Shown here one piece after another: positions 15,528 to 23,677 of a stretch of 23,708 nucleotides of DNA. Under the pieces are notes generated by a model, which had not been told where the DNA came from, did not search any database, and saw nothing but the letters and a program-made list of their open reading frames with translations. The stretch is from an uncultured Oscillibacter sp. GTDB taxonomy: Bacteria; Bacillota; Clostridia; Oscillospirales; Oscillospiraceae. The DNA lies in the NCBI GenBank assembly GCA_900542115.1, contig UQMC01000015.1, forward strand, positions 1 through 23,708. The letters run 5' to 3'. How positions within the stretch are numbered: position 1 is the stretch's first letter; every line of letters begins with the position of its first letter. The position numbers and the translations under genes were made by a program.

Positions 15528-15826
15528 AAGTTCAAAGCAAAACCGATGACACGGAGTAAGTACACAGAAGTGCGTTCCCCGCAGCGAGCTGCCGGCAGTG
15601 AGAGGGCAGCGGGAGGGTATCTGTGGAATGGACCGTGGAGGGCGGGCCGAACAGCGCAGCTTAGTAGGCACCGACGGGCTTTTCCCCCGTTACCAAGGAA
15701 GGATGTGTGTTGGCACATCGCCGAGCGGACGTTTATCGTCAATTTGGGTGGCACCGCAGAAGTTTCAGACTTTTGTCCCAAAAGAACCTATTCAGGAGGT
15801 CCTTTTGTGGATGGAGGTCTTTTTTT
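15528..15826 (+). ncRNA. T-box leader, tryptophan-specific
   Basis: The T-box sequence AATTTGGGTGGCACCGC (15741-15757) is canonical. The specifier loop reads GAATGGACC, with the codon TGG at 15629-15631, so it monitors tRNA-Trp. The bulge TGGC would pair with the tRNA 3' end, and its last C fits a G73 discriminator, as in bacterial tRNA-Trp. GCGG (15725-15728) can pair with the CCGC of the T-box to build the antiterminator. A long terminator stem runs from AGAC (15767) to GTCT (15820), followed by seven T. Uncharged tRNA-Trp should stabilise the antiterminator and permit trpB2 expression. The start of the transcript is estimated from the promoter. Confidence 0.95.
15767..15826 (+). terminator. 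T-box-controlled terminator
   Basis: The outer stem pairs AGACTTTTGTCC with GGATGGAGGTCT using several G-U pairs. An inner AAAAG/CTTTT and a small CCT/AGG hairpin continue it. Seven T follow. Confidence 0.82.
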
Positions 15827-15875
15827 GATGCCTTCTCCGCATGGACCCTTACGTGCTATGAAAGGAGAACGCACT

Positions 15876-17267
15876 ATGGCAGCCGAAAAGGACAACATCC
15901 CCTACAAGATTTACCTCTCTGAAGATGAGATGCCCAAGGCATGGTACAATGTCCGGGCGGATATGAAGGTCAAGCCCGCTCCTCTGCTGAACCCCGGCAC
16001 CGGAAAGCCCATGAGCTTTGACGATCTGCGCCCGGTATTCTGCGATGAGCTGATCCGCCAGGAGCTGGACAATGATGACCGGGAAATCCCCATTCCGCAG
16101 GAAATTCTGGACTTCTACAAAATGTACCGTCCCTCTCCCCTTGTCCGGGCCTACTGCTTGGAAAAGGCGCTGGGGACTCCCGCTAAAATTTACTACAAAT
16201 TCGAGGGCAACAACACCTCCGGCTCCCACAAGCTGAACTCCGCCATCGCGCAGGCCTATTACGCCAAGCAGCAGGGGCTCAAGGGCGTCACCACCGAGAC
16301 CGGCGCCGGCCAGTGGGGCACAGCACTGTCCATGGCCTGCGCGTATCTGGGGCTGGACTGCAAGGTGTATATGGTAAAGGTCAGCTACGAGCAAAAGCCC
16401 TTCCGCCGGGAGGTCATGCGGACCTACGGCGCCTCCGTGACCCCCTCCCCCTCTGAGACCACCGCCATCGGCCGGAAAATTCTGCAGGAGCATCCCGGCA
16501 CCACCGGCTCTTTGGGCTGCGCCATTTCCGAAGCCGTAGAGGTCGCCACCTCCACCCCCGGCTACCGCTATGTGCTGGGCAGCGTGCTCAATCAGGTGCT
16601 GCTGCACCAGAGCGTTATCGGCCTTGAGACCAAGGCGGCACTGGATAAGTACAACATCGTGCCGGACATCATCATCGGCTGTGCCGGCGGCGGCAGCAAC
16701 CTCGGCGGCCTCATCTCCCCCTTCATGGGCGAAAAGCTCCGGGGTGAGAAGGACTACCGCTTCATCGCCGTGGAGCCCGCCTCCTGCCCCAGCTTCACCC
16801 GCGGCAAATTTGCCTACGATTTCTGCGACACCGGCATGGTGTGCCCCCTCGCCAAAATGTACACCCTCGGCAGCAACTTCATTCCCTCTCCCAGCCACGC
16901 CGGCGGTCTGCGGTATCATGGCATGAGCAGCATCCTCTCCCAGCTCTACCATGACGGCTACATGGAGGCCGTTTCCGTAGAGCAGACCAAGGTCTTTGAA
17001 GCGGCGGAGCAGTTCGCCCGCATTGAGGGCATCCTTCCCGCACCGGAGTCCAGCCACGCCATCCGGGTGGCCATTGACGAGGCCATGAAGTGCAAGGAGA
17101 CTGGCGAAGCCAAGACCATTGTGTTCGGTCTTACCGGCACCGGCTACTTCGATATGGTGGCCTATGAGAAGTTCCACAACGGTCAGATGACGGACTACAT
17201 CCCCACTGACGAGGAGCTTGCAGCCAGCTTTGCAACGCTGCCCAAGGTCCCTGGTCAAGAGGGCTGA
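15876..17267 (+). CDS. trpB: Tryptophan synthase beta chain, TrpB2 type
   Basis: This PLP enzyme condenses indole with L-serine to give tryptophan. The 463 residues and the N-terminal extension identify the TrpB2 (TrpB-like) group. The PLP lysine lies in NNTSGSHKLNSA (Lys119), ETGAGQWGTA is the substrate-binding loop, and GCAGGGSNLGG is the phosphate-binding glycine-rich loop. HAGGLRYHG and EGILPAPESSHA are also typical. The ATG has AAAGGAG 8 bases upstream; the longer open frame upstream runs through the T-box and is not coding. There is no trpA nor any other trp gene in the window, so it may scavenge free indole rather than channel it from TrpA. The Trp-specific T-box makes its expression depend on uncharged tRNA-Trp, supporting a real role in tryptophan supply. 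Confidence 0.94.
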   Translation: MAAEKDNIPYKIYLSEDEMPKAWYNVRADMKVKPAPLLNPGTGKPMSFDDLRPVFCDELIRQELDNDDREIPIPQEILDFYKMYRPSPLVRAYCLEKALGTPAKIYYKFEGNNTSGSHKLNSAIAQAYYAKQQGLKGVTTETGAGQWGTALSMACAYLGLDCKVYMVKVSYEQKPFRREVMRTYGASVTPSPSETTAIGRKILQEHPGTTGSLGCAISEAVEVATSTPGYRYVLGSVLNQVLLHQSVIGLETKAALDKYNIVPDIIIGCAGGGSNLGGLISPFMGEKLRGEKDYRFIAVEPASCPSFTRGKFAYDFCDTGMVCPLAKMYTLGSNFIPSPSHAGGLRYHGMSSILSQLYHDGYMEAVSVEQTKVFEAAEQFARIEGILPAPESSHAIRVAIDEAMKCKETGEAKTIVFGLTGTGYFDMVAYEKFHNGQMTDYIPTDEELAASFATLPKVPGQEG

Positions 17268-17280
17268 GCTTTCCTTATAT

Positions 17281-17324
17281 AAAATCCCGGCCCCGCTGAA
17301 AAAATCAGCAGGGCCGGGATTTTT
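17281..17324. terminator. Bidirectional terminator between trpB2 and acyl-CoA synthetase gene
   Basis: AAAATCCCGGCCC pairs with GGGCCGGGATTTT, then after a C/A mismatch GCTGA pairs with TCAGC around an A-rich loop. T-runs follow on both strands. Confidence 0.9.
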
Positions 17325-17329
17325 GCTTT

Positions 17330-19081
17330 TTATTCCGCTTTGGCCTCAGTGGGGTCCGCCGCGGCGGCCAGCTTTTTCAGTTCTTCCTCCTCCAGCACCC
17401 GGTAGGCTACCTTACCTACCAGCGTTTTCGGAAGCTCCGCCCGGAACTCAATATCATAGGGCATGGCGTACTTCGCCACATTTTTCTTGAGATAGGCCAT
17501 AAGCACATCCCGCGTTTCCTCGTTGGCCGGGACGCCGGGCTTCAGCATAACGAAGGCTTTCACCTTCTGCATTTTCAGCTTGTCCGGCACGCCGATGACA
17601 CAGCTCATCTGCACCAGCTCATGAGCGTCCAGAATATTCTCCATTTGAGAGGGATACACATTGTAGCCGCTGGTGACGATCATACGCTTGATACGCTGCT
17701 TGAAATAGACAAAGCCATCGCTGTCCATATACCCCAGATCACCGGTGTGTACCCATGTCAATCCATCGGCATGGGTCTGGAGCGTTGCGGCGGTCTCCTC
17801 CGGGTGATGGAGATAGCCCATCATCACTGTGGGACCGGCAAGGCAGATTTCGCCATCCGTGCCGTAGGGCACCTCATTCTGGGTGCCGTGCTCCACAATC
17901 TTATAGTATGTATCCGGGAACGGGATGCCGATGGACCCCTCCCGGGAGATGTGATACGGCGTCAGGCAGGAGGCGGTGACGCACTCCGTCAAGCCATAGC
18001 CCTCCCGCACCTGAATGGTGGCGTGGTGGTCAAAGAGGAATTTATCGAACCGCTTCTTCAGCTCCACGGAAAGGCTGTCGCCGCCGGAGTAGACGCCCTT
18101 GAGGCAGCTCAAATCGGCGTTTTTCATTTTCGGCAGCCGCAGCAGCGCCTCATAGAGCGTCGGTACACCGGCAATGAGGTTGCAGCGGTATTTTAACAGC
18201 AGCTTTGCATAGCTGTCCGGCGTGAACCGGGGCACAAGGATGCAGCAGCCGCCGTTGACCAGCATGGAATGGATGGACACACCCAGTCCGAAGCCGTGGA
18301 ACATCGGCATCACCGCCAGCATTTTATCGCCGGGACGGAACATGGGATTGGTGGCGATGATCTGTGCGCCCAGCGCGTTGAAGTTCAGATTGGTGAGCTG
18401 GATTCCCTTTGTCACGCCGGTGGTGCCGCCGGAGTAGAGAATCACCGCCTCATCTTGTGCTTTTTTCTCCGCCTTATACCTCCAGTGGTACGCCAGGCCA
18501 CGGCGCAGAAACTCGTGCCACCGCAGCACCGGCGCGTCCTTGGGGATACGGGCCTGCTTGCGGCCCTCAGTGAGCATATAGCCCACCCGCACCGGCCGGG
18601 ACAGGGCGTCCGGGATGGAGGCCAGAATGATATTGTCCAGCGTCACGTTCTGGCGGATGGCCTCAAATTTATGGTAGAACTGGTCCAGCGTCACTGCAAA
18701 GAGAGAGCCGGACTCCTTGAGGTAAAACTCGATCTCATTCTCACTGGAGAGGGGATGAATCATATTGGCCGTGGCGCCCACAAGATTGATGGCGTAGAAC
18801 ATGGTGACTGCCTGCGGGCAGTTCGGCATGGCCATGGTGATTTTATCGCCGGGGCGGACGCCGATGGCCTTCAGCGCACGGGCACAGAGGTTGATTTCCG
18901 CCACCAGCGCACGGTAGCTGGTCTTCCGGCCCATAAACACATAGGCGGGATAGCTCGGGTACTTCTGCGCGCAGCGCTCCACCGCCTCATACATCGTACA
19001 GTCGGGATATTGCAGATGCTCCGGCACCACGCCGTAAAACGCCAGCCACGGCGCCTTTACCTTTGTCGCTTCAACACTCAA
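17330..19081 (-). CDS. AMP-dependent acyl-CoA synthetase (ANL superfamily)
   Basis: This enzyme activates a carboxylic acid to the acyl-adenylate and then probably the acyl-CoA. It has about 583 residues. Motifs seen are YSGGTTGVTKG (P-loop), MPMFHGFGLG, GVPTLYEALL, EGYGLTECV, HTGDLGYMDSDGFVYFKQRIKRMI with the hinge region, and the C-terminal catalytic Lys in PKTLVGKVAYR. It most resembles long-chain fatty-acid ligases, but the chain length is not predictable. The frame begins inside the preceding acyltransferase-like gene. A GGAGGAGG site lies 9 bases before a TTG at 19081 and 3 bases before a TTG at 19087, so I prefer 19081; no ATG is available nearby. The overlap with the upstream gene implies translational coupling and a shared function. 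Confidence 0.9.
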   Translation of the reverse strand: MSVEATKVKAPWLAFYGVVPEHLQYPDCTMYEAVERCAQKYPSYPAYVFMGRKTSYRALVAEINLCARALKAIGVRPGDKITMAMPNCPQAVTMFYAINLVGATANMIHPLSSENEIEFYLKESGSLFAVTLDQFYHKFEAIRQNVTLDNIILASIPDALSRPVRVGYMLTEGRKQARIPKDAPVLRWHEFLRRGLAYHWRYKAEKKAQDEAVILYSGGTTGVTKGIQLTNLNFNALGAQIIATNPMFRPGDKMLAVMPMFHGFGLGVSIHSMLVNGGCCILVPRFTPDSYAKLLLKYRCNLIAGVPTLYEALLRLPKMKNADLSCLKGVYSGGDSLSVELKKRFDKFLFDHHATIQVREGYGLTECVTASCLTPYHISREGSIGIPFPDTYYKIVEHGTQNEVPYGTDGEICLAGPTVMMGYLHHPEETAATLQTHADGLTWVHTGDLGYMDSDGFVYFKQRIKRMIVTSGYNVYPSQMENILDAHELVQMSCVIGVPDKLKMQKVKAFVMLKPGVPANEETRDVLMAYLKKNVAKYAMPYDIEFRAELPKTLVGKVAYRVLEEEELKKLAAAADPTEAKAE

Positions 19082-19949
19082 AATCAACAGCCTCCTCCAA
19101 GGGTTTTTCCAGCAGCTCCGGATTTGCCAGCAAATACTGCACCAGCTTCAAAGAACGTCCAAAATAAAAACCATCCGCCACCCGCTCGTCCAGCGTGATA
19201 CCGATGTCCACCATATCCCGCACACTGCGGGAACCGTCCGGGGCAATCTTTTCCTCCTTGCGGAGCGTGCCGATGGCGATCATGATGGAATTGGTTCCAT
19301 AATTATTCAGGTGGTGGTACACGCTGGGACAGCGGATGCTGCCTAAGTTCGTAAGGAACACGCTGGCAAAGTTGGGATCGTCCTCCCGGAGCTCATCCGG
19401 CACTTTCCCGTAAAAGTCCAAAATTTTTAAAATCCGGAAAAACAGCATCAAAAACCACCGGGGCAGATGCTTTAAGATATCCATGGCCCCGTTGGCACCG
19501 CCGCTTTTCTCTGTCCGTGCCTGATGCACCTTGCCTACCACCTGATGCGTCACGGCGGTCAGCGTCCAGTCCTCCGGCGCTGTCGCCACCACCAGCCGCT
19601 CCTCGCTGTGGTCCTCAAACCGCTTCTTCGCCACAAAGCCCAGCGTGATGTCATAGCGCTGGTAGTATCTGCGGCCGGAGATATAGCGGTTCAAATCCGG
19701 ACGGAAATACACGGTTTTGGCAACAGCCATGAGAATGCAGTGGAACAGCGTTGCCCGGTATTCCTCCTCATGCTGGTTTTTCCCCTCAATGTACCGCAGT
19801 GTTTCCGTTACATCAAAGGGCATATTGACATAGACCTCCGCATCTGTGCGCTTGTCCATCAGATGCGGCATAATGGTGTGCAATCCGTCCAGATCACGGA
19901 CCCAATATGCGTCCCGCCGGTCCCCCCGGCGCTTTTTACGTTCTTCCAT
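19071..19949 (-). CDS. 2-oxoacid dehydrogenase E2/CAT-like acyltransferase-fold protein, His-less
   Basis: This 292-residue protein resembles the catalytic domain of 2-oxoacid dehydrogenase E2 and chloramphenicol acetyltransferase. It has no lipoyl or peripheral-subunit-binding domain. The C-terminal DIGITLDERVADGFYFG aligns with the E2 active-site block DHRVIDG, but the catalytic His is Glu (DERVADG), while the Asp and Gly remain. Other parts are the basic N-terminus KKRRGDRRDAYWVRD, a hydrophobic amphipathic stretch LPRWFLMLFFRILKILDF near the middle that may contact membrane, and VFLTNLGSI. The ATG lies 6 bases after AGGAG. It overlaps the acyl-CoA synthetase start, so it probably handles that enzyme's acyl product. 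Without the His, classical acyl transfer is doubtful; similar proteins are usually annotated only by fold. Confidence 0.82.
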   Translation of the reverse strand: MEERKKRRGDRRDAYWVRDLDGLHTIMPHLMDKRTDAEVYVNMPFDVTETLRYIEGKNQHEEEYRATLFHCILMAVAKTVYFRPDLNRYISGRRYYQRYDITLGFVAKKRFEDHSEERLVVATAPEDWTLTAVTHQVVGKVHQARTEKSGGANGAMDILKHLPRWFLMLFFRILKILDFYGKVPDELREDDPNFASVFLTNLGSIRCPSVYHHLNNYGTNSIMIAIGTLRKEEKIAPDGSRSVRDMVDIGITLDERVADGFYFGRSLKLVQYLLANPELLEKPLEEAVDFEC

Positions 19950-19980
19950 ATACGCTCCTAATTATTCACAGTCCGCGCCC

Positions 19981-20025
19981 AAAAAATGGGACGCCGCGTG
20001 TATTCTACCACGCCGCGTCCCATTT
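19981..20025 (-). terminator. Terminator of the vanW-sfsA-mntP-glycosyltransferase operon
   Basis: On the minus strand, AAATGGGACGCGGCGTG pairs with CACGCGGCGTCCCATTT with one mismatch, followed by six T. It lies 43 bases after the glycosyltransferase stop. Confidence 0.88.
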
Positions 20026-20068
20026 GTCAGCCATATTTCCGCTTTTTTAGGAGAAATCTGTCAGGCAC

Positions 20069-21478
20069 TCAAAGATACCGGTCCAGCTTCTGCCACAGAG
20101 CCTCGCCCTTTTGCTTCAGCTCCGAACGGAAGCTGCGCCGCTCCTCGCGGCGTTCCTCCCGGCGCTCCTCATATTCCCCCTTATGCTCCTCCCAGCCCTC
20201 CCGGGAGCGCTCCGCCAAACCATCTCCCAGATTGCGGAGCCGGGCCAGCGTTTCCATCATAGTCCCCTGCGCGTTCAAAAAGCCATCCATCGGCTTGTGG
20301 TGCTCATCGTACCGCCCCATGCGGTAGTTCTCCATCACGATGCCGTAGCGGTCCTCGGCCCGCTTTACGGCGTCCGCCCACGAGAGGTACAGCCGCTCGC
20401 CAGCCTGTCGGCCTACCTCGGCCATGCATTCCGGCGTCCGGCAGATTGCCTGCAGCTTGGACGCCATGGCACCGGCATTTTCCTCAATCAAAAAGCCTGT
20501 TTCACCGTCTACTACGCCCTCGGCGGCGCAGCTCCCCTTGATGAGCACCGCCGCAAGGTCGCTGGCCGCCGCCTCACGGACCACAAGGCCGTTGGTATCA
20601 TAGCTGGAGGGGAACAAAAACAGGTCCGCCCGGCAGTACCACGCCCGCAGCGTCTCCCGCTGAGAGATGGCCCCGGTGAAAATGCACTTATTGCCCAGCG
20701 GCTTTGCGTATTCCTGCACCTCTGCCGCGTCGGCGCCGTTGCCGATAAACACCATGCGGAAATCCTCCCCTCCGGCCGCAAGCAGCCGCAGCGCGTCCAG
20801 AATGATTCTAAGGCCCTTGTACCACATCATGCGGCCCACGAACAAAAATACCGGCACGCCCTCCGGCAGGTCATACCCTGCGGTGGCAGCGGCAATGTCC
20901 GCCTCGCTGACCCGGCCCCGTGGCATATCCACGCCGTTTTCCATGACATGATAATCGCCCTGATAGCCGATGGAGCGCAGATTCTCCCCCGCGCCATGGC
21001 TGACGACCCATACCTCGTCGCACGCGGAAATATTGGCCGCCAGAAGATACAGCGCGCTCTCCTGCAGCAGTCTGCCCCGGATGAGCTTAGCCACATCCAC
21101 ATCGAATTTTGTGTGATATGTAAACACCAGCGGTGCGTCCACCACCTCCCGGATGGACCGGGCCAAAATGGTGGACATCACCGGGCAATGGCTGTGCAAC
21201 AGATCGACCTTTTCGCTTTTCAGCCGCCGCAGCGTTTCCGGGGAAAAGGGATAACCCGCAAGATACCCGAACAGCCGCCGGGTATCCACACTGGGGTAGC
21301 GTACGACCGGGAACGAAAACCGGCTGTCATCAGCCTCCGGGTGCTCCGGTGTCACCACGATGGCTCGGTCTCCCAGCTTTGTCAGCTCCTGGGCGTAGTT
21401 GACAACGGTATTGGCCACGCCGTCGATCAGCGGCGGGAAAGAATCGTTCAAAAGGCAGATGCTCTTGGGTGCCTTCAT
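20069..21478 (-). CDS. Family 4 glycosyltransferase with charged C-terminal tail
   Basis: This GT-B fold retaining glycosyltransferase (GT4) has 469 residues. The N-terminal acceptor domain starts with LLNDSFPPLIDGVANTVVNYA and contains HSHCPVMSTILARSI and FTYHTKFDVDV. The C-terminal donor domain has FVGRMMWYKGL, FIGNGADAAEV and SSYDTNGLVVREAAA, where the EX7E pair takes the DX7E form. The family resembles 1,2-diacylglycerol glucosyltransferases and related mannosyltransferases, so a glycolipid product at the inner membrane face is plausible but unproven. After about residue 400 comes a non-catalytic tail rich in Glu and Arg (EERREERREERR), probably helical and possibly membrane- or partner-binding. 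The ATG has AAAGGAG 8 bases upstream. It lies 47 bases after mntP and is the last gene of the operon. Confidence 0.9.
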   Translation of the reverse strand: MKAPKSICLLNDSFPPLIDGVANTVVNYAQELTKLGDRAIVVTPEHPEADDSRFSFPVVRYPSVDTRRLFGYLAGYPFSPETLRRLKSEKVDLLHSHCPVMSTILARSIREVVDAPLVFTYHTKFDVDVAKLIRGRLLQESALYLLAANISACDEVWVVSHGAGENLRSIGYQGDYHVMENGVDMPRGRVSEADIAAATAGYDLPEGVPVFLFVGRMMWYKGLRIILDALRLLAAGGEDFRMVFIGNGADAAEVQEYAKPLGNKCIFTGAISQRETLRAWYCRADLFLFPSSYDTNGLVVREAAASDLAAVLIKGSCAAEGVVDGETGFLIEENAGAMASKLQAICRTPECMAEVGRQAGERLYLSWADAVKRAEDRYGIVMENYRMGRYDEHHKPMDGFLNAQGTMMETLARLRNLGDGLAERSREGWEEHKGEYEERREERREERRSFRSELKQKGEALWQKLDRYL

Positions 21479-21525
21479 ACTCTATTCTCCTTTGTATTAT
21501 TCTGTTCCGTACAGGCCCGCAGGAC

Positions 21526-22107
21526 TTAAAAGCCGATAAGTCCCAAATGCTCCAGCAGGATTTTAACGCCCAGCAGCATCAAGATCACGCCGCCGGTCAA
21601 CTCCGCCCGCTTTTTGTACCGGGCACCGAACCAGCAGCCCACCGCCACACCCGCAACGGAAATGCAGAACGTGGTGGTGCCGATGATGCCGCAGGCAGGC
21701 AAAATGGCGGTATCAAGAAACGCGAAAGTAATTCCGATTGCCAGAGCATCAATGCTGGTAGCGATAGCCATGAGAAAAAGTTTCTTGTGGTCCAGACCCG
21801 CGCCGATGGCGGCGTCCTCGGCCTCGTCCTCCTCGCCGGAGAGAGCCTCCCGCAGCATATTGCCGCCGATGAGCATCAGCAGGATGAAGGCGACCCAGTG
21901 GTCAAAGCTCTGGATTCGGGCCGCGAACTGAGAGCCCAGCATCCAGCCGATAAACGGCATAAGCGCCTGAAAGCCGCCGAAATACAATCCCACCGTCAAG
22001 GCATGGCCCCATTTGATCCTCGTCATGGACAAGCCCTGACACACCGACACCGCAAAGGCGTCCATAGATAGGCCCACACCGATGAGCAAAATCTCAATAA
22101 AACTCAT
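21526..22107 (-). CDS. mntP: Manganese efflux pump MntP
   Basis: This small membrane exporter of Mn2+ has 193 residues. The two homologous halves are clear: GVGLSMDAFAVSVCQGL near the N-terminus and MAIATSIDALAIGITFAF in the second half, each with the conserved Asp needed for transport. Six hydrophobic segments are present, and an acidic cytoplasmic loop (SGEEDEAEDAA) divides the halves. The ATG follows AGGGGGAA by 9 bases; that site overlaps the sfsA stop codon, so translation is probably coupled. In other bacteria mntP is often controlled by the yybP-ykoY manganese riboswitch; the 15-base gap upstream leaves no room for one here. Confidence 0.95.
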   Translation of the reverse strand: MSFIEILLIGVGLSMDAFAVSVCQGLSMTRIKWGHALTVGLYFGGFQALMPFIGWMLGSQFAARIQSFDHWVAFILLMLIGGNMLREALSGEEDEAEDAAIGAGLDHKKLFLMAIATSIDALAIGITFAFLDTAILPACGIIGTTTFCISVAGVAVGCWFGARYKKRAELTGGVILMLLGVKILLEHLGLIGF

Positions 22108-22122
22108 AAAAGCCTGTTCCCC

Positions 22123-22803
22123 CTACAGAATGACAGGCACCTCCCGGCGAATCGTCAGGCAGTCCGGTGCCACATCACAGTCATAGGCCAGCACCCGCAC
22201 CCCATGGGCCGCCGCGTCCCGCAGGGCGGAGCCGAAGGCGGGCTGTGTTGCGTCATTGGGGGCGACGCTGGCAATATCTTCTATTTGTATCACAAAAAAG
22301 AGTGTCGCGTCAAGCCCATCCGCCGCAGCCCGCTGCAGCTCCCGGATGTGCCGCACACCCCGCTCCGTGGGGGCGTCCGGGAACAGGGCGTTTCCGTTTT
22401 CCTCCAGTGTGACGCCCTTGACCTCCACCAGATGCGGTCCACGGGGCGTTTCCAAGCAAAAGTCCAACCGGGAAGCACCGTAGACGAACTCCGGACGGAT
22501 AGCGGTGACCTCCGGCGCAAAGCCGCCGGACGCCGCCCACTCATGGAACACCTTATTCGGCGCCTGCGCGTCCATGTTGATCAAAATGCCGCCCTTATCT
22601 ACCGCAATGAGGTCATAGGCCGTTTTCCGAGCGGGATTGGCTCCCTTTTCCAGATAGACCGTACACCCCGGCACTAAAAGCTCCCGGCAGCGGCCCGTAT
22701 TCTTCACATGGACGGTCTCTGTGTGTCCGTCCAGCTCCACATGGGCGATAAAACGGTTAGGGCGGTCGATGAATTTCGCCGCCCGGACATTCTGATAGTA
22801 CAT
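22123..22803 (-). CDS. sfsA: SfsA family DNA/RNA nuclease
   Basis: This 226-residue protein is a member of the SfsA family. It was first described in E. coli as a sugar fermentation stimulation protein and later as a nucleic acid-binding/nuclease protein with a PD-(D/E)XK-like core. Seen here are an N-terminal OB-like part with VHVKNTGRCRELLVPG, the nuclease-like SRLDFCLE...HLVEVKGVTL with the D-x(n)-E-x-K pattern, FPDAPTERGVRHIREL and the later DCDVAPD. The chosen ATG lies 7 bases after GAAGGAG. An ATG nine codons upstream overlaps the region right after the vanW-family stop and lacks a good site. Its cellular role remains unclear in any organism; it is in an operon with vanW-family and mntP genes. 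Confidence 0.93.
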   Translation of the reverse strand: MYYQNVRAAKFIDRPNRFIAHVELDGHTETVHVKNTGRCRELLVPGCTVYLEKGANPARKTAYDLIAVDKGGILINMDAQAPNKVFHEWAASGGFAPEVTAIRPEFVYGASRLDFCLETPRGPHLVEVKGVTLEENGNALFPDAPTERGVRHIRELQRAAADGLDATLFFVIQIEDIASVAPNDATQPAFGSALRDAAAHGVRVLAYDCDVAPDCLTIRREVPVIL

Positions 22804-22819
22804 TGCTGTCTCCTTCGTA

Positions 22820-23656
22820 TCATTCGCCATCTGCAGGCGCGGCTGGCAGCAGGGGGCTGTACATCATGATGGCATCGTTGGTGCAGAGGTACTGCTCCTC
22901 CAAAAGCGCACCGGACAGGCCATACACCTCCCGCCAAAGCTGGTTGTGCCGGATATAGCCGCCCCAGGCGGCCTGGTCGATTCGGGCATCCCGTTCCAGA
23001 ACCCGGAAGCGGAGAGCGGGCGGCTTCACGGAATACCATGCCCCCTCCAGATGGGTCTCCCCCACCCGCAGGCACAGCTGATACGGACGGTCCGTGTCAT
23101 TGCGGATCATGAGATCCCGGTGGGGATAGGCACAGGTGGCCCCGCTGCCGAAGGGCTGGGTGCGGTTGGCGTCCGGGAACACGTCATGAGAGTGGCGGTA
23201 GCGCTCTGTCACCGTCAGGGGTGTGTGGAGGGTCATCCAGAAAATCAGATTGGACAGCTGGCACAGCCCACCGCCAATATCCCCGCCAATCTGTCCCAGA
23301 AACAGCACCATGCCCTCCTTGTAGCCCTTTCGGGCGGTGGGTTTTCCGATAAGCTTCCAATAGCTGAAGGTCTCGCCGGGATGCAGGATCAGTCCGTCCA
23401 ACCGTTTTACAGCCAGCTTCAGATTTGTCACCTTATTCTCCTGCCAGACCATTTCCTCCCCCCGGAGATGCCGCAGAAGGGGCGTGGCGTGGGAGAACTG
23501 GACGCAGGGGAGCCGCTCTTCCCTCCGAATCTTTGCCCAACGGTACTTGGGCGAACACCACAGCAGATATCGTTTTCCGGTGTAATACGCCTTTCCCAGC
23601 CGCAGACGCAGCCAGCTGCGCCGGATGGGCGGGCGCAGGTCCATGGTCTTGTCCAT
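22820..23656 (-). CDS. VanW family protein
   Basis: This 278-residue protein has the VanW domain. Signature segments are LILHPGETFSYWKLIGKPTARKGYKEGMVL, GGDIGGGLCQLSNLIFWMTLHTPLTVTERYRHSHDVFPD and FGSGATCAYPHRDLMIRNDT. The name comes from the vancomycin resistance VanB cluster, where VanW is an accessory gene of unknown function; here it has no van genes near it, and resistance should not be inferred. The N-terminus is basic and has no clear signal peptide or transmembrane helix. The ATG has GGGGAGGG 5 bases upstream. It is the first gene of the leftward operon, and its stop is 16 bases before the sfsA start. Confidence 0.92.
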   Translation of the reverse strand: MDKTMDLRPPIRRSWLRLRLGKAYYTGKRYLLWCSPKYRWAKIRREERLPCVQFSHATPLLRHLRGEEMVWQENKVTNLKLAVKRLDGLILHPGETFSYWKLIGKPTARKGYKEGMVLFLGQIGGDIGGGLCQLSNLIFWMTLHTPLTVTERYRHSHDVFPDANRTQPFGSGATCAYPHRDLMIRNDTDRPYQLCLRVGETHLEGAWYSVKPPALRFRVLERDARIDQAAWGGYIRHNQLWREVYGLSGALLEEQYLCTNDAIMMYSPLLPAAPADGE

Positions 23657-23677
23657 GTGCTCCCTCCCCAGTCATTT

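Noticed and set aside
15546..15875. 5' extension of the trpB2 frame
   Set aside because: It runs straight through the T-box RNA (specifier, T-box and terminator). A proper ribosome binding site and ATG lie at 15876.
20133..20175. Short repeats resembling a CRISPR or minisatellite
   Set aside because: They are in-frame codon repeats encoding EERR units in the glycosyltransferase tail, with no spacers between them.
20111..21529. 472-residue open frame on the plus strand opposite the GT4 gene
   Set aside because: Same explanation: shadow of the glycosyltransferase gene, with no family resemblance. The shadows at 3544-4779, 15849-17258 and 2049-3245 are rejected for the same reason.
22108..22122. 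Search for a yybP-ykoY manganese riboswitch in front of mntP
   Set aside because: Only 15 bases separate sfsA and mntP, and no such structure is present there.
22820..23656. VanW as a sign of a vancomycin resistance cluster
   Set aside because: No vanH, vanA/B, vanX, vanS or vanR-like gene is in the window; VanW-domain proteins are common in Clostridia without resistance.
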